A stretch of 64,000 nt of DNA. Source: Lysobacterales bacterium. GTDB lineage: Bacteria > Pseudomonadota > Gammaproteobacteria > Xanthomonadales > Ahniellaceae. Positions 1-8,870 of this stretch are shown piece by piece. A model generated the notes under the pieces. It was not told the DNA's origin. It worked only from the letters and a program-made list of their open reading frames with translations, and did no database searches. How positions within the stretch are numbered: the stretch's first letter is position 1; the number at the start of each line of letters is the position of its first letter. Location of the stretch: the NCBI GenBank assembly GCA_016721845.1, contig JADKHK010000013.1, positions 186,001 through 250,000 on the forward strand, written 5' to 3'. The position numbers and the translations under genes were made by a program.

Positions 1-1
1 G

Positions 2-562
2 TTCGGCGCGCAGTTGTTCCTGTCGGCCAACCACGACGATGTTCGCAGTGCACTCGAAGCCGGTGTCGCCGCGGCGACCATCCTGCCGTCGAAGGCGCCG
101 GACTGGCACTCGGAACAATTGCGCATCGCCTTCGATGGCGATGCGGTGATCTTCTCCGACGAATCCGAGCGCATCTCGCAGGAGCAGGGCCTGCAGGCCT
201 TCCACGACAACGAGATCGAACACGCCGCGAAGCCGATGGGCGGCGGCCCGTTCCGCGCCTTCCTCGACCAGCTGCATCGCATCCAGTCGGCGTTTCCGTT
301 CGGACAAAGCCCGATCCGTACCGCGCTCGTTACCGCACGTTCGGCGCCCGCGCACAAGCGCGTGATCCTGACGCTGCGCGAATGGGGCGTGCGCATCGAC
401 GAAGCGCTGTTCCTCGGCGGCCGCGACAAGGGCCCGTTCCTGAAGACCTTCGGTGCCGACATCTTCTTTGACGACTCGGCGCGCAATGCCGATTCGGCGC
501 GCGAACATGTCGCCACCGGCCACGTGCCGCACGGCGTATCGAATCCGACTAGCACTCGATGA
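2..562 (+). CDS. 5'-nucleotidase family protein, C-terminal part
   Basis: The reading frame is already open at the left edge of the window, where it reads F-G-A-Q-L-F-L-S, so the true start lies upstream and only about the last 186 residues are present. The stretch L-R-I-A-F-D-G-D-A-V-I-F-S-D, followed by a glutamate-rich segment and later F-F-D-D-S-A-R, is typical of the bacterial cytosolic 5'-nucleotidase family (PF06189). That family removes phosphate from nucleoside monophosphates with a HAD-like fold. The TTG at 14 is internal and not a believable start. The stop codon lies inside the 3' end of the convergent serine dehydratase gene, a 14-bp tail-to-tail overlap. The family call is fairly secure; substrate preference cannot be read from this fragment. 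Confidence 0.8.
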   Translation, partial: FGAQLFLSANHDDVRSALEAGVAAATILPSKAPDWHSEQLRIAFDGDAVIFSDESERISQEQGLQAFHDNEIEHAAKPMGGGPFRAFLDQLHRIQSAFPFGQSPIRTALVTARSAPAHKRVILTLREWGVRIDEALFLGGRDKGPFLKTFGADIFFDDSARNADSAREHVATGHVPHGVSNPTSTR

Positions 563-1934
563 CGTTGACGGCCAGCCCGCCGCGTGAGGTTTCCTTGTAC
601 TTGTCCTGCATGTCGCGGCCAGTGTCGCGCATGGTCTTGATGACCTTGTCGAGGCTGACCTTGTGCTTGCCGTCGCCGCGCAGGGCCATGCGCGAGGCAT
701 TGATCGCCTTCACCGCGCCCATCGCGTTGCGTTCGATGCACGGGATCTGCACGAGCCCGCCGATCGGATCACAGGTCAGCCCGAGGTTGTGTTCCATGCC
801 GATCTCTGCCGCATTCTCGATCTGACCGCTGCTGCCGCCGAGCGCGGCGGTGAGTCCGGCGGCCGCCATCGAACAGGCCACGCCGACTTCACCCTGGCAA
901 CCGACTTCGGCGCCCGAAATCGAGGCGTTTTCCTTGTACAGGATGCCGATGGCGGCGGCGGTGAGCAGGAAGGTGCGCACACCGGCGAGGTTCGCGCCCG
1001 GGCAGAAGCGGTCGTAGTAATGCAGCACGGCCGGGATGATGCCGGCCGCGCCATTGGTCGGCGCGGTGACCACGCGACCGCCGGCGGCGTTTTCCTCGTT
1101 CACCGCAAGCGCGTACAGGTTCACCCAGTCGAGCACGGTCAGCGGATCGCGCATCGCCGCTTCGGGTTTCGACGACAACTCGGCGTGCAATGCGGGCGCG
1201 CGGCGCGACACATGCAGGCCGCCGGGCAGGGTCGCGATCGTGGTGCGGATGCCGCGCGAGACGCAGGCCTGCATCGCCGTCCAGATCTCGTCGAGTCCGG
1301 CATCGATCTCGGCATTGCTGCGCCAGGCCTGTTCATTGGCGTACATCAACTGGGCGATGCCGAGTCCGTGCGTCGCGCAGCGCGCCAGCAACTCGTCGCC
1401 GGAGTGGTAGGGATAGGGCAGTTCGGTCTCGTCCGCGACGATGCGATCTTCCGCCGCCTCGTCCTGGTTCACGACGAAGCCGCCGCCAACCGAGTAGTAG
1501 TCGCGCGTCGCGATCTCGCGGCCCTCGGCGTCATAGGCCGCGAAGCGCATGCCATTGGTGTGGAACGGCAGTTTCTGGCGCTTGTTCATGATCAGGTCGC
1601 GCTTCTCGTCGAAGTCGACCTCGTGCGTGCCGTGCAGGCGGATGCGCTTGCTGGCGCGGATACGGTCGAGCGCGGTCGGGATGAGGTCCGGGTCGATGCG
1701 ATTCGGCAGATGGCCTTCGAGGCCCATCAGCACCGCTTTGTCGGTGCCGTGGCCGCGACCGGTGAGCGCCAGCGAACCGAACACCTCGGCGCGCACGCGC
1801 ACGCAACGCGCCAACTGGCCCGATTCGACCAGCCAGCGATCGACGAATCGCGCCGCGGCGCGCATCGGCCCGACGGTGTGCGAACTCGATGGGCCAATGC
1901 CGATCTTGAACAGGTCGAAAACGCTGACGCCCAT
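549..1934 (-). CDS. sdaA: L-serine ammonia-lyase (L-serine dehydratase)
   Basis: This 461-residue protein is the single-chain iron-sulfur L-serine dehydratase, which converts L-serine to pyruvate and ammonia in the cytoplasm. The N-terminal beta domain carries the hallmark G-I-G-P-S-S-S-H-T at about residues 12-20. The C-terminal alpha domain carries A-P-T-N-G-A-A-G-I-I-P near residue 291. Cysteines at about 346, 388 and 399 match the family's 4Fe-4S cluster ligands. Length is normal for the family. The start M-G-V-S-V-F-D-L-F-K is the usual N-terminus. No partner gene is co-oriented with it, and the 3' end overlaps the convergent nucleotidase gene by a few bases. Confidence 0.96.
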   Translation of the reverse strand: MGVSVFDLFKIGIGPSSSHTVGPMRAAARFVDRWLVESGQLARCVRVRAEVFGSLALTGRGHGTDKAVLMGLEGHLPNRIDPDLIPTALDRIRASKRIRLHGTHEVDFDEKRDLIMNKRQKLPFHTNGMRFAAYDAEGREIATRDYYSVGGGFVVNQDEAAEDRIVADETELPYPYHSGDELLARCATHGLGIAQLMYANEQAWRSNAEIDAGLDEIWTAMQACVSRGIRTTIATLPGGLHVSRRAPALHAELSSKPEAAMRDPLTVLDWVNLYALAVNEENAAGGRVVTAPTNGAAGIIPAVLHYYDRFCPGANLAGVRTFLLTAAAIGILYKENASISGAEVGCQGEVGVACSMAAAGLTAALGGSSGQIENAAEIGMEHNLGLTCDPIGGLVQIPCIERNAMGAVKAINASRMALRGDGKHKVSLDKVIKTMRDTGRDMQDKYKETSRGGLAVNVIEC

Positions 1935-1964
1935 GGCGCGGCTCCATGCGAGGGGCCGGTATTA

Positions 1965-1989
1965 TGTAGGAGCGCCGCGTGCGGCGCGA
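1965..1989. repeat. REP-like palindromic element
   Basis: The sequence tgtaggagcgccgcgtgcgg and the bases after it form a short hairpin (CGCCGC / GCGGCG) preceded by the tetranucleotide GTAG. This has the shape of the GTAG/GTGG-type repetitive extragenic palindromes common in pseudomonads and xanthomonads. It sits in the divergent gap between sdaA and the glutaredoxin-like gene. Confidence 0.5.
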
Positions 1990-2004
1990 TTCTTTCGAGG
2001 TTCC

Positions 2005-2232
2005 ATGCACGCGTTTGAATTCATCCGTCGCGAACGTTGTTCGTTGTGCGACATGGCGGCCCAGATGCTGCACGAACTGGCGGCAGACCCGAGCGACACA
2101 CGCTACGTCGATGATGACGATGCGCTTGAATCCGTCTATGGCTGGCATGTGCCGGTGCTGCGTCGTGCCGATGGCGAGGAACTGCGCTGGCCGTTCGATG
2201 GGGTGAAGCTGAGGCGATTTCTGGATGCATGA
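2005..2232 (+). CDS. Glutaredoxin-like family protein (DUF836 type)
   Basis: This short protein of 75 residues begins M-H-A-F-E-F-I-R-R-E and carries a thioredoxin-type C-S-L-C redox motif at residues 12-15. Further on, H-V-P-V-L-R contains the conserved cis-proline region seen in glutaredoxins. Its size and the pattern after the CxxC motif (D-M-A-A-Q-M-L) match the small glutaredoxin-like PF05768 group, whose exact partners are mostly unknown. The ATG at 2005 was chosen because it places the redox motif at the expected distance from the N-terminus; the longer upstream open frame runs over sdaA and is a shadow. The gene stands alone and is followed by a pair of inverted REP elements. Confidence 0.82.
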   Translation: MHAFEFIRRERCSLCDMAAQMLHELAADPSDTRYVDDDDALESVYGWHVPVLRRADGEELRWPFDGVKLRRFLDA

Positions 2233-2316
2233 ATCGCGGGGCGGAGCCCGCTCCCACAAGAGCTCTCACCACTCGGTTGACTGCGGCTTTTGTGGGAGCG
2301 GGCTCCGTCCCGCGAC
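2233..2316. repeat. Inverted pair of REP elements (BIME-like)
   Basis: Bases 2233-2259 and 2290-2316 are near-perfect inverted copies of one 27-base unit whose core reads gtgggagcgggctccg; only one base differs. They are separated by 30 bases and lie between the convergent glutaredoxin-like and yceI genes. This is the classic position for a paired REP element that may act as a transcription terminator or mRNA stabiliser. Confidence 0.8.
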
Positions 2317-2324
2317 TCGACGCC

Positions 2325-2873
2325 TCAGGACTTCTTGACCAGGCTCAGATCGACATTCACCTCGACTTGGCGGCCGATCATGCTCTCGTCGGCCCAGTCG
2401 CCGGTGCCGACATCGAAGGCGATGCGGTCCAGCGTGACTTTGGCTTTCAGGCGCGCACCGTCGGCATTCGGTTCGAAGGTGAACGGAAACTTCAGCGCGA
2501 CGGTCTTGTTGCGGATCGTCAGCGTGGCGTCGGCCTCGAAGTGCGTGGCATCGATCGCGCGCATCGCCGAGGTCACGAAACGCGCCTTCGGAAAGTCGGC
2601 AATGGCAAAGAAGTCCGAACCCTTGAGGGTGTCGTCGCGTTCGCTGTTCTGGGTATCGGCACTGGCCAGGTCGATGCTCACGTCGAGCTTGCTGGTCGCG
2701 AGTTGCGCGGCATCGAACTGGATGGCCGGCGCGAACCGGTCGAAACGGCCTTCGAAGGCTTCGCCCTGTTGCTGGCCGGCAAAGGTGAGCGTGCCGGTGC
2801 GCATCGTGTAGTCGGCCGCGAGAGTCGAGGACGAAGCGATCAGGGCAAGGAGGCCGAGCAGGCGCAGGTTCAT
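2325..2873 (-). CDS. YceI family periplasmic protein (second copy of the operon)
   Basis: The 182-residue product has an N-terminal signal peptide (M-N-L-R-L-L-G-L-L-A, cleavage near A-L-A-A-D-Y or just before). Its body shows the YceI lipocalin-like pattern: F-F-A-I-A-D-F-P-K-A-R-F, a strand-rich middle, and an amphipathic end. YceI proteins bind isoprenoid-type lipids such as polyprenyl quinones in the periplasm. The start at 2873 overlaps the stop of the upstream cytochrome gene as ATGA, which implies translational coupling. Together with the next two genes it forms a yceI-cytochrome b561-yceI operon, resembling the E. coli yceJ-yceI pair with a second yceI added. The exact ligand is not known. 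Confidence 0.88.
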   Translation of the reverse strand: MNLRLLGLLALIASSSTLAADYTMRTGTLTFAGQQQGEAFEGRFDRFAPAIQFDAAQLATSKLDVSIDLASADTQNSERDDTLKGSDFFAIADFPKARFVTSAMRAIDATHFEADATLTIRNKTVALKFPFTFEPNADGARLKAKVTLDRIAFDVGTGDWADESMIGRQVEVNVDLSLVKKS

Positions 2874-3475
2874 GGTGTATCCGTGGGAGCAGGTTGGGAG
2901 ACGGTCGCAGCCGCGGCTTCCGCGCGCGGCCTGGCGAAGGGCAGCATGCGCCGCAGGGTGTCGTCGCGGTCGATCAGATGATGTTTCAGCGCGCCGGCCA
3001 CATGGGCCAGCAGCAGCGCGATGATGGTCCAGGCCAGAAACTCGTGGACCTCGTGGGCGAGGTGCTTGAGGTCCTTGTCCGGCGCGACGATGGCCGGCAG
3101 GTTCACCTGGCCGAACCATTGCAGCGGAAAGTTCGAGGCGGAGTTGTAGACCCAGCCCGAGATCGGCATCGCCAGCAATGCGACGTAGAGCAGGCGGTGC
3201 ACCGCATGGGCCGCAAATGCGACGATCGGCGCCATGCCGGCCACATCCTGCGGGCGCGGATCGATGCCGCGCCAGGCGAAGCGCAGCAGCATTAGCGCCA
3301 GCACGGTGATGCCGAACGACTTGTGCAGCGCGTACAGCTTGAACTTGTCCGGCGACACTTTCATGTCGACCATGGTCAGGCCGCCGACCAGCAGGCCGAT
3401 CACGAACAGCGCGATCGTCCAGTGGAAGAACTTGGCGACGCTGCCCCAGCGCGTGGCATCACTTCTTGCGCTCAC
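2870..3475 (-). CDS. Cytochrome b561 family membrane protein
   Basis: This 201-residue integral membrane protein shows four hydrophobic segments with histidines at helix ends: K-F-F-H-W near residue 18, Y-A-L-H-K near 51, and later the segment H-L-A-H-E-V-H-E-F. These are the expected b-type haem ligands of the bacterial cytochrome b561 family (PF01292). Members shuttle electrons between quinol and periplasmic acceptors. It is encoded between two yceI genes, overlapping the upstream one by 17 bases and the downstream one by 4 bases, so all three are probably made from one mRNA. Pairing with YceI suggests a quinone-linked redox role, which is inferred from context. Confidence 0.9.
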   Translation of the reverse strand: MSARSDATRWGSVAKFFHWTIALFVIGLLVGGLTMVDMKVSPDKFKLYALHKSFGITVLALMLLRFAWRGIDPRPQDVAGMAPIVAFAAHAVHRLLYVALLAMPISGWVYNSASNFPLQWFGQVNLPAIVAPDKDLKHLAHEVHEFLAWTIIALLLAHVAGALKHHLIDRDDTLRRMLPFARPRAEAAAATVSQPAPTDTP

Positions 3476-4049
3476 GTTTCGCTCCTTCGCGCTGGCCTTC
3501 GATGTCGAGCCGGATGGCGATCTCGTCGCCGATCTCGGGGATGTACTTGTGCATGCCGTAGTCGCTGCGACGGATCATCGTCGTCGCGCTGAAGCCGGCG
3601 GTGTATTTCAGCGAATACTTGTGGATGGCGGCGCGATTGAACTGCAGGTCGAGCGAGACCGGGCGGGTGATGCCGCGCAAGGTCAACTCGCCATCGATGC
3701 GACCATGGTGTTCGTCCTGCTGGGTCACCTGCAGGCAGCGGAAGCGCATGTCCGGGTGCCTGGCGCCATCGAACCAGTCGGATTCGAGCAATTTGCGATT
3801 CCAGGCTTCGTCGTCGAGATCGAGCGAAGCGATGCCGATGGTCACGTCGCAGCTGGACTTCGACCAGTCGTCGCGATCGAAGCGGAATCCGCCGCGCAGA
3901 TCGTGGAACTCGCCTTCGGACTCGCTGAAGCCGAGGTGGCTGACGCGGAACTGCACCTGCGAATGCACGGTGTCGAAGCGATAGCTGTCGGCCGCCGAAG
4001 CGGACGTGACTGCGAACAGCGCGAGCAGGGCGGGCAGCAGGATTCTCAT
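3459..4049 (-). CDS. YceI family periplasmic protein (first copy of the operon)
   Basis: This gene encodes about 196 residues with a clear signal peptide, M-R-I-L-L-P-A-L-L-A-L-F-A-V ending at A-S-A-A-D. The YceI signatures F-R-V-S-H-L-G-F-S-E and T-L-R-G-I-T-R-P-V-S follow. An upstream in-frame start exists at 4121, but it would add residues ahead of the signal peptide, so the ATG at 4049 is preferred. It is the first gene of a three-gene operon with cytochrome b561 and another yceI. The two YceI proteins differ considerably in sequence, so this is an old duplication and not a recent one. Confidence 0.88.
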   Translation of the reverse strand: MRILLPALLALFAVTSASAADSYRFDTVHSQVQFRVSHLGFSESEGEFHDLRGGFRFDRDDWSKSSCDVTIGIASLDLDDEAWNRKLLESDWFDGARHPDMRFRCLQVTQQDEHHGRIDGELTLRGITRPVSLDLQFNRAAIHKYSLKYTAGFSATTMIRRSDYGMHKYIPEIGDEIAIRLDIEGQREGAKRERKK

Positions 4050-4141
4050 GGCCCGCACTTTGCCACGAATGCCGAGTGGTGCCATCGACCCGCGTCGCAA
4101 TTCCCCTTGGCGAATCTGCAAGCCGCTGGCATCGTCGGCGC

Positions 4142-7100
4142 ATGCGGTCCTTGCTGATCACCGGATGCCTGCTGCTGCCGAACCTGGCCTGGGCCGACGC
4201 GATCGCGCCCGCTTTCCGGCTGTATGGCAGCGCCGAAGGCTTGCCGGCACTGTCGACGATGGACCTGACCCAGGACCCCGGCGGTCATCTCTGGATCGCC
4301 ACCCGCGATGGCTTGGCGCGCTTCGACGGTTTGGGCTTCAAGGTGTTCCGCAACGATCCGGACGATGCCACCTCGTTGCCGTGCAACGACGTGCAGACCG
4401 CGCTTGCGACCCGGGACGGACGCATCTGGGTGGGATGCGAGAGCACCGGGCTGGCAATGCTCGACGACAGCGAGGACACCCGGTTCACCCGCATCGTGCC
4501 GGACCCGGCGGGCAACGGTCTGCGCGGTGGCGATGTCTTCGCCTTGACCGAGACCGCGCGCGGCGACCTCTACATCGGCACCTACGCGCAGGGACTTGCG
4601 CGATTGCGCCGGGGTGAGGCGGCGCCGGTGGCGCTGGACCGGTTGATGGATCTTGATCCGGCCCTGCGCACGGCGACCGTGCTCGACATGGCGGTCGATG
4701 TCGACGGCGTGTTGTGGGTCGGAACGCTGGATGCGCTGTGGCGGATCGATGCGGCCGATGCGGATGTGCCGGGCCCGGCGCGCAAGGTGGTTGAACTGCC
4801 GCTGGTGAATTCCGTGCAGGTCACCCGCGACGGCACGCTCTGGGTCGGCGCGAATGCGGCCCTGTTCCGCCGTAACGTCGGCACCGACACGCTGGCGCGG
4901 GTGGTCCTGCCCGAGGACGCCGGTTTGGTGGAGTCGGTCGTCGACGGCGCTTCGGGCGAGGTCTGGGTGGCCGTGCGCGGCGGCGTGCTACGCCTGCGGG
5001 GCGACGGCGGCAGCGACTGGATTCGCCCGCGCCCGGCCGTGCCCGGGGCCCTGCCGGATACCGATGTGCTCGATCTGTTGCGCGATCACGAAGGTGGACT
5101 ATGGCTCAGCACGGGCGCGCATGGCATCGCCTACCTGCGCCCGGACTGGCAACGCTTTCAGGTCTTCCGGCACGATCCGCTCGATCCCGCGTCACCGTCG
5201 AGCGGACGCCGCAGCGGCATCACGCGTTGTCCGGACGACAGTTTGTGGATGCTGGTGCGCAGCGGCGAACTCACCCGCATTTCGCCGCAGGGCGAGGTCG
5301 CGCGCTGGACCGGCACCCGCCACGCCGCCGCACTGGCGCGGCGGCGTTTGAGCGGCGTGTGGTGCGACGCCGCCGGCACCTTGTGGCTGCCCGACCGCGA
5401 GGGGGTGCTGCATCTCGATCCCGCGCACGACACCCTGGTCACGGGCCTGCGGGTCGGTGAACCCTGGGCCGGTGGGGTCGCCGAAGCGCTGGCACAGTCG
5501 CCCGATGGCCGGCTCTGGATCGGCGCGCTGACCGCAGGCCTGAACGTGTTGTCGCCGGATGGACGCAACCAGGTCTGGCGGGCCGGCGAGCAGGGTCTCG
5601 ACAACGATGACTTCGAGCAGATCAGCGCCGATCCGGAAGGCCGCATCTGGATGGCCGACGCGACCGGCCTTCGCCATCTCGACGATCGTGGCGAGGCCTT
5701 CGTGCGCCTGGACGCGGTCGCGCCGGAGCGTGTGCATGCCTTCGCCTTCCTTGATGCCGAACGGCTGCTGGTACATCAACTCGGACGCCTGATGCTGCTG
5801 GTCCGTCGGGAGCAAGGCTGGTCGATCGACTGGACCCTGGGCGAGCGTGATGGCTTGCCGGTCGCCGAGGCCTCGACCCTGGTCGTCGACGCTGCCGGGC
5901 AAGTCCTGCTCAGCAATCCGCGTGGGCTGTGGCGGGTTGATCCAGTGCAGCCGAGCCTGCATCCGTTCACGCGTGCCGACGGACTGCCGAGCGTGCAGTT
6001 CGAGATCATGCCGAGTGCGGTGCGCCAGGGCGAGGATGTGGTGTTTCTGGTCGGCGAGGGCGTGTTGCGCGTGCGTGGCCGGTGGTCGTCGCCATCGCCG
6101 CCGTCGCTTCCGCTGAACTGGGCGGCGCTGCGCTATCTGCACGACGAGGAGGTGCGAACCCGCATGCCGGGTGGCGATGCCCTGCAGTTCGGGCCGCTGG
6201 ATCATGAACTGGCGATCGGTGCGCGCCTGATCTCCTTCATCGAGCCGAAAGCACAGCGGTATCGGTTTCGCATCGAGGGGTTCGACCCGGACTGGGTCGA
6301 TGTCGGCGCCGCCGGCGAGCGCCTGATCGCGCGCCTGCCGGCGGGCGACTATCGGGTGCAGGTGCGGGCCGAGAATGCGCTCGGGCAGCCCGGCGCGACG
6401 ACGCTCACGACGCGTCTCGTGATGGCGCCACCCTGGTGGTCGAGTCCCGCGGCGTATGCCATGTATGGCGTGCTGACCCTGCTCGGTTTCGTGCTGCTGT
6501 GGCGCATGAACCGCAGGCGCCTGGAGGCCCGTCACGCCATGGCCATGGCCGAGGAGCGGCGGCGTCATGCCGAGTCGGCCAGCGCCGCGAAGAGCGAATT
6601 CCTCGCGACCGTGGGCCACGAGATCCGCACGCCGATGACCGGTGTGCTCGGCATGGCCGAACTGCTCGCAGGCACGCCGCTGGATGCCACCCAGCAGCAC
6701 TACGTCTCGACCGTGCGTCAGTCCGGCCAGCACCTGTTGCGCATGGTCAACGACCTGCTCGATCTGTCGCGTGCCGAGGCCGGCAAGCTTTCCTTGCATC
6801 CGCAAGCGACGGCGTTGCACAGCCTGCTGCGCGAAATCGTCGATGCGGTCGCGCCGTTGGCGCAGCGCAAGGGACTCGAATGCGCGCTCGAGATCGCCGA
6901 CGACCTGCCGAAGGGCGTGCTGGCGGACGCGACGCGGTTGCGCCAGATCGTGCTGAACCTCGCGAACAATGCGCTCAAGTTCACCGCGCGCGGACGCATC
7001 GTGCTGCGGGCACGGCGCGAGGGTGCCCTGGTCCGGATCGATGTCGAGGACACCGGGCCGGGCATGACCGAGGCCGAATGCGCGCGCCTGTTCCAGCGGT

Positions 7101-7702
7101 TTTCGCAGACCAGTTTCGGTGCCGGGCTCGGCGGCAGCGGGCTCGGATTGTCGATCGTGCATCAGCTCGCGCAATTGATGGACGGCGAGGTGGTGTTGCG
7201 CTCGACGCCGGGCGTCGGCAGCGTGTTCTCGGTGCGCCTGCCCTTGCCGGACGTGGCGATGACGGAAACCGCGTCGGTCGCGGTCGGCGTGCCGGTTCCG
7301 GAGCGCGCCGCGGTGGACAACGCGTCTCGCTGCATCCTCCTGGTCGAGGACGATGCCGTGACGCGTGAAGTCATCGCGACCTGGTTGCGGACGGAGGCTG
7401 CGACGGTGCGTGTGGCCGATCAGGCCATGCATGCCCTGCATCATGCCGATGCCGCGGTGGATCTGATCGTCAGCGACCTCGATCTGCCCGGCATGGGTGG
7501 CCTGCAGTTGCTGCCCTTGCTGCGGAATCGCATCGGTCGGCACGTGCCGGCGCTGGCGATCAGCGCCCGCAGCGAGGCGAATACCGAAGCCGAGGCACGC
7601 GCGGCCGGCTTCGACGGTTTCCTGCGCAAGCCGCTCGACGCCGCGGGTTTGCGCGCGGCGCTGGCCGCACTGCTGCAGGCTCAGCGGAATCCGGCGGCGT
7701 AG
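4142..7702 (+). CDS. Hybrid two-component sensor kinase with beta-propeller sensor
   Basis: The roughly 1186-residue protein starts with a signal peptide (M-R-S-L-L-I-T-G-C-L) and then many two-component-propeller repeats with the motif D-x-x-G-x-L-W-I-G/A-T, which build a periplasmic sensor. A Y_Y_Y domain follows near residues 690-760, then one membrane helix (M-Y-G-V-L-T-L-L-G-F). The cytoplasmic part has a histidine-kinase core with phospho-accepting His near residue 826 (G-H-E-I-R-T-P-M), an ATPase domain (N-L-A-N-N-A-L-K-F-T, D-T-G-P-G-M, G-L-G-G-S-G-L-G-L) and a C-terminal receiver with Asp near 1112 (S-D-L-D-L-P-G-M). No DNA-binding domain is attached, so it must pass phosphate on or act through protein contacts. 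In other bacteria such sensors often respond to polysaccharides; the ligand here is unknown. The start at 4142 is favoured over 4076 because it begins at the signal peptide. Confidence 0.93.
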   Translation: MRSLLITGCLLLPNLAWADAIAPAFRLYGSAEGLPALSTMDLTQDPGGHLWIATRDGLARFDGLGFKVFRNDPDDATSLPCNDVQTALATRDGRIWVGCESTGLAMLDDSEDTRFTRIVPDPAGNGLRGGDVFALTETARGDLYIGTYAQGLARLRRGEAAPVALDRLMDLDPALRTATVLDMAVDVDGVLWVGTLDALWRIDAADADVPGPARKVVELPLVNSVQVTRDGTLWVGANAALFRRNVGTDTLARVVLPEDAGLVESVVDGASGEVWVAVRGGVLRLRGDGGSDWIRPRPAVPGALPDTDVLDLLRDHEGGLWLSTGAHGIAYLRPDWQRFQVFRHDPLDPASPSSGRRSGITRCPDDSLWMLVRSGELTRISPQGEVARWTGTRHAAALARRRLSGVWCDAAGTLWLPDREGVLHLDPAHDTLVTGLRVGEPWAGGVAEALAQSPDGRLWIGALTAGLNVLSPDGRNQVWRAGEQGLDNDDFEQISADPEGRIWMADATGLRHLDDRGEAFVRLDAVAPERVHAFAFLDAERLLVHQLGRLMLLVRREQGWSIDWTLGERDGLPVAEASTLVVDAAGQVLLSNPRGLWRVDPVQPSLHPFTRADGLPSVQFEIMPSAVRQGEDVVFLVGEGVLRVRGRWSSPSPPSLPLNWAALRYLHDEEVRTRMPGGDALQFGPLDHELAIGARLISFIEPKAQRYRFRIEGFDPDWVDVGAAGERLIARLPAGDYRVQVRAENALGQPGATTLTTRLVMAPPWWSSPAAYAMYGVLTLLGFVLLWRMNRRRLEARHAMAMAEERRRHAESASAAKSEFLATVGHEIRTPMTGVLGMAELLAGTPLDATQQHYVSTVRQSGQHLLRMVNDLLDLSRAEAGKLSLHPQATALHSLLREIVDAVAPLAQRKGLECALEIADDLPKGVLADATRLRQIVLNLANNALKFTARGRIVLRARREGALVRIDVEDTGPGMTEAECARLFQRFSQTSFGAGLGGSGLGLSIVHQLAQLMDGEVVLRSTPGVGSVFSVRLPLPDVAMTETASVAVGVPVPERAAVDNASRCILLVEDDAVTREVIATWLRTEAATVRVADQAMHALHHADAAVDLIVSDLDLPGMGGLQLLPLLRNRIGRHVPALAISARSEANTEAEARAAGFDGFLRKPLDAAGLRAALAALLQAQRNPAA

Positions 7703-8529
7703 CCCACGTTGGCGATGTGGTTGACGAGCTCGTAGCAGAGCACGATGTTCTTTTCGTTCGGGTCCCAATAGGCGTTCGCCATGCCGCAATCCTGCGCATA
7801 CATCCGCACCATCACGCTGCCTTCGGGAAACTTGAACTGCCCGAGCATCGCCGCGAGCTCTTCCAGCAACTTCATCTCGCGCACGAGCTTGGCGGCATCG
7901 ACGGTGTCGGGCGATTCCGGCTCGACGTAGTTCTTCGGCACGATGAAGCCGTCGAGTTGATGCGTCAGCGTCGAGGCCTGGCCGCGCAGGAAGGCCGACC
8001 ACGAGGCCGCATTCTCCTGTGCTTCCGGCACGCACGATTCGCGACGTTCGGCGGGCACGCCAAGTCGGCCGGCGAGCGGGCCCATGGTTTCGGGGTCGCT
8101 GCCGTAGAGCAGGCAGGCGATCTGGAATCCGCGCTGTTCGTCGATGCCGTGTTCGTCCCACCACGCCAACTGCTCGCGGCTCAAGCCGCTGGTCTTGGCC
8201 GAGGCCAGCCACCATTCCATCGCCGCGATCGCATCGGTGCCGTCCTGGCCTTCGCCATCGGGCGCCATCCACCAGGTCGCAAACCGATCCGCCGCGTCCT
8301 CCTCGCGACCGAGCACGGGAATGCCGTACAGGTCGACGAAGCCATGCCCGATCTCGTGCAACAACACGAAGCGCAGCGTGCCGCTGACAAATTGGTTCAA
8401 CGTGATGCTGTCCCGAAACATCGCCTGCGGCGGCGCCAGGCGGATCTTCTCGCTCGCCTGCTCAGCCGAAACCGCCATCGCCCCCACACACAACATACCC
8501 GCCACGACACGGCGCACCGACTTCAACAT
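7681..8529 (-). CDS. DUF4344 family putative metallopeptidase, exported
   Basis: The 282-residue product begins with a signal peptide (A-G-M-L-C-V-G-A-M-A-V-S-A). It carries the zinc-binding motif H-E-I-G-H at residues 58-62, with a downstream acidic stretch G-R-E-E-D-A-A-D that could supply the third ligand. This combination and the C-terminal pattern around Y-A-Q-D-C-G-M-A-N-A match the DUF4344 putative metallopeptidase family, for which I know of no defined substrate. The 3' end overlaps the convergent sensor-kinase gene by 22 bases. It marks the last ordinary chromosomal gene before the cassette island. Confidence 0.85.
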   Translation of the reverse strand: MLKSVRRVVAGMLCVGAMAVSAEQASEKIRLAPPQAMFRDSITLNQFVSGTLRFVLLHEIGHGFVDLYGIPVLGREEDAADRFATWWMAPDGEGQDGTDAIAAMEWWLASAKTSGLSREQLAWWDEHGIDEQRGFQIACLLYGSDPETMGPLAGRLGVPAERRESCVPEAQENAASWSAFLRGQASTLTHQLDGFIVPKNYVEPESPDTVDAAKLVREMKLLEELAAMLGQFKFPEGSVMVRMYAQDCGMANAYWDPNEKNIVLCYELVNHIANVGYAAGFR

Positions 8530-8870
8530 CGCAAATTCCCCCGAAGATGCCCGCGATTGTCAGCGACGGAACGCGCCGCCGTCACCCCGTGATCGCGGGG
8601 TGTGATGATCTGCGACAAGAGGCGTGCGTTGCGCTGCTCGCTATTCGCGGAATTGACTGCGTCCGGAAATCCGATTTGCCGGTTAGCCCGACTCTGCGGC
8701 CGCGATAAGACATATCCCTACATCGTCGTCGGATATGCCGTTATCTCCCAGCGTCACGCCAATCATCTACTCGGCGCAACTCATCGTGCCACACGCAAGT
8801 CTCTTGACCCGCTGCGTTCATCAGGACGAGACTCTGCCGCATAGCCCGACTCTTTGGTCGGATAATTGAC
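8530..8870. other. Intergenic region ahead of the cassette array
   Basis: No convincing gene is present. The region looks less GC-rich than its neighbours. It contains an imperfect inverted repeat (8704-8717 with 8731-8745, arms gataagacatatcc and ggatatgccgttatc), a 12-base direct repeat tagcccgactct (8683 and 8842), and a small hairpin ccgactctttggtcgg just before the first recombination core. It lies where an integron integrase gene or attI site would be expected, but no integrase remnant could be recognised on either strand. Confidence 0.5.

Noticed and set aside
663..2018. A 451-residue open frame on the plus strand
   Set aside because: It lies opposite sdaA, has GC-rich shadow composition (Arg/Ala/Gly rich) and no recognisable domain.
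5192..8272. A 1026-residue open frame antisense to the sensor kinase
   Set aside because: It is long only because of high GC. The kinase on the other strand has clear domains and motifs.
8602..8844. An 80-residue open frame in the intergenic region
   Set aside because: No ribosome-binding site, no recognisable pattern, and it runs through the inverted repeat.
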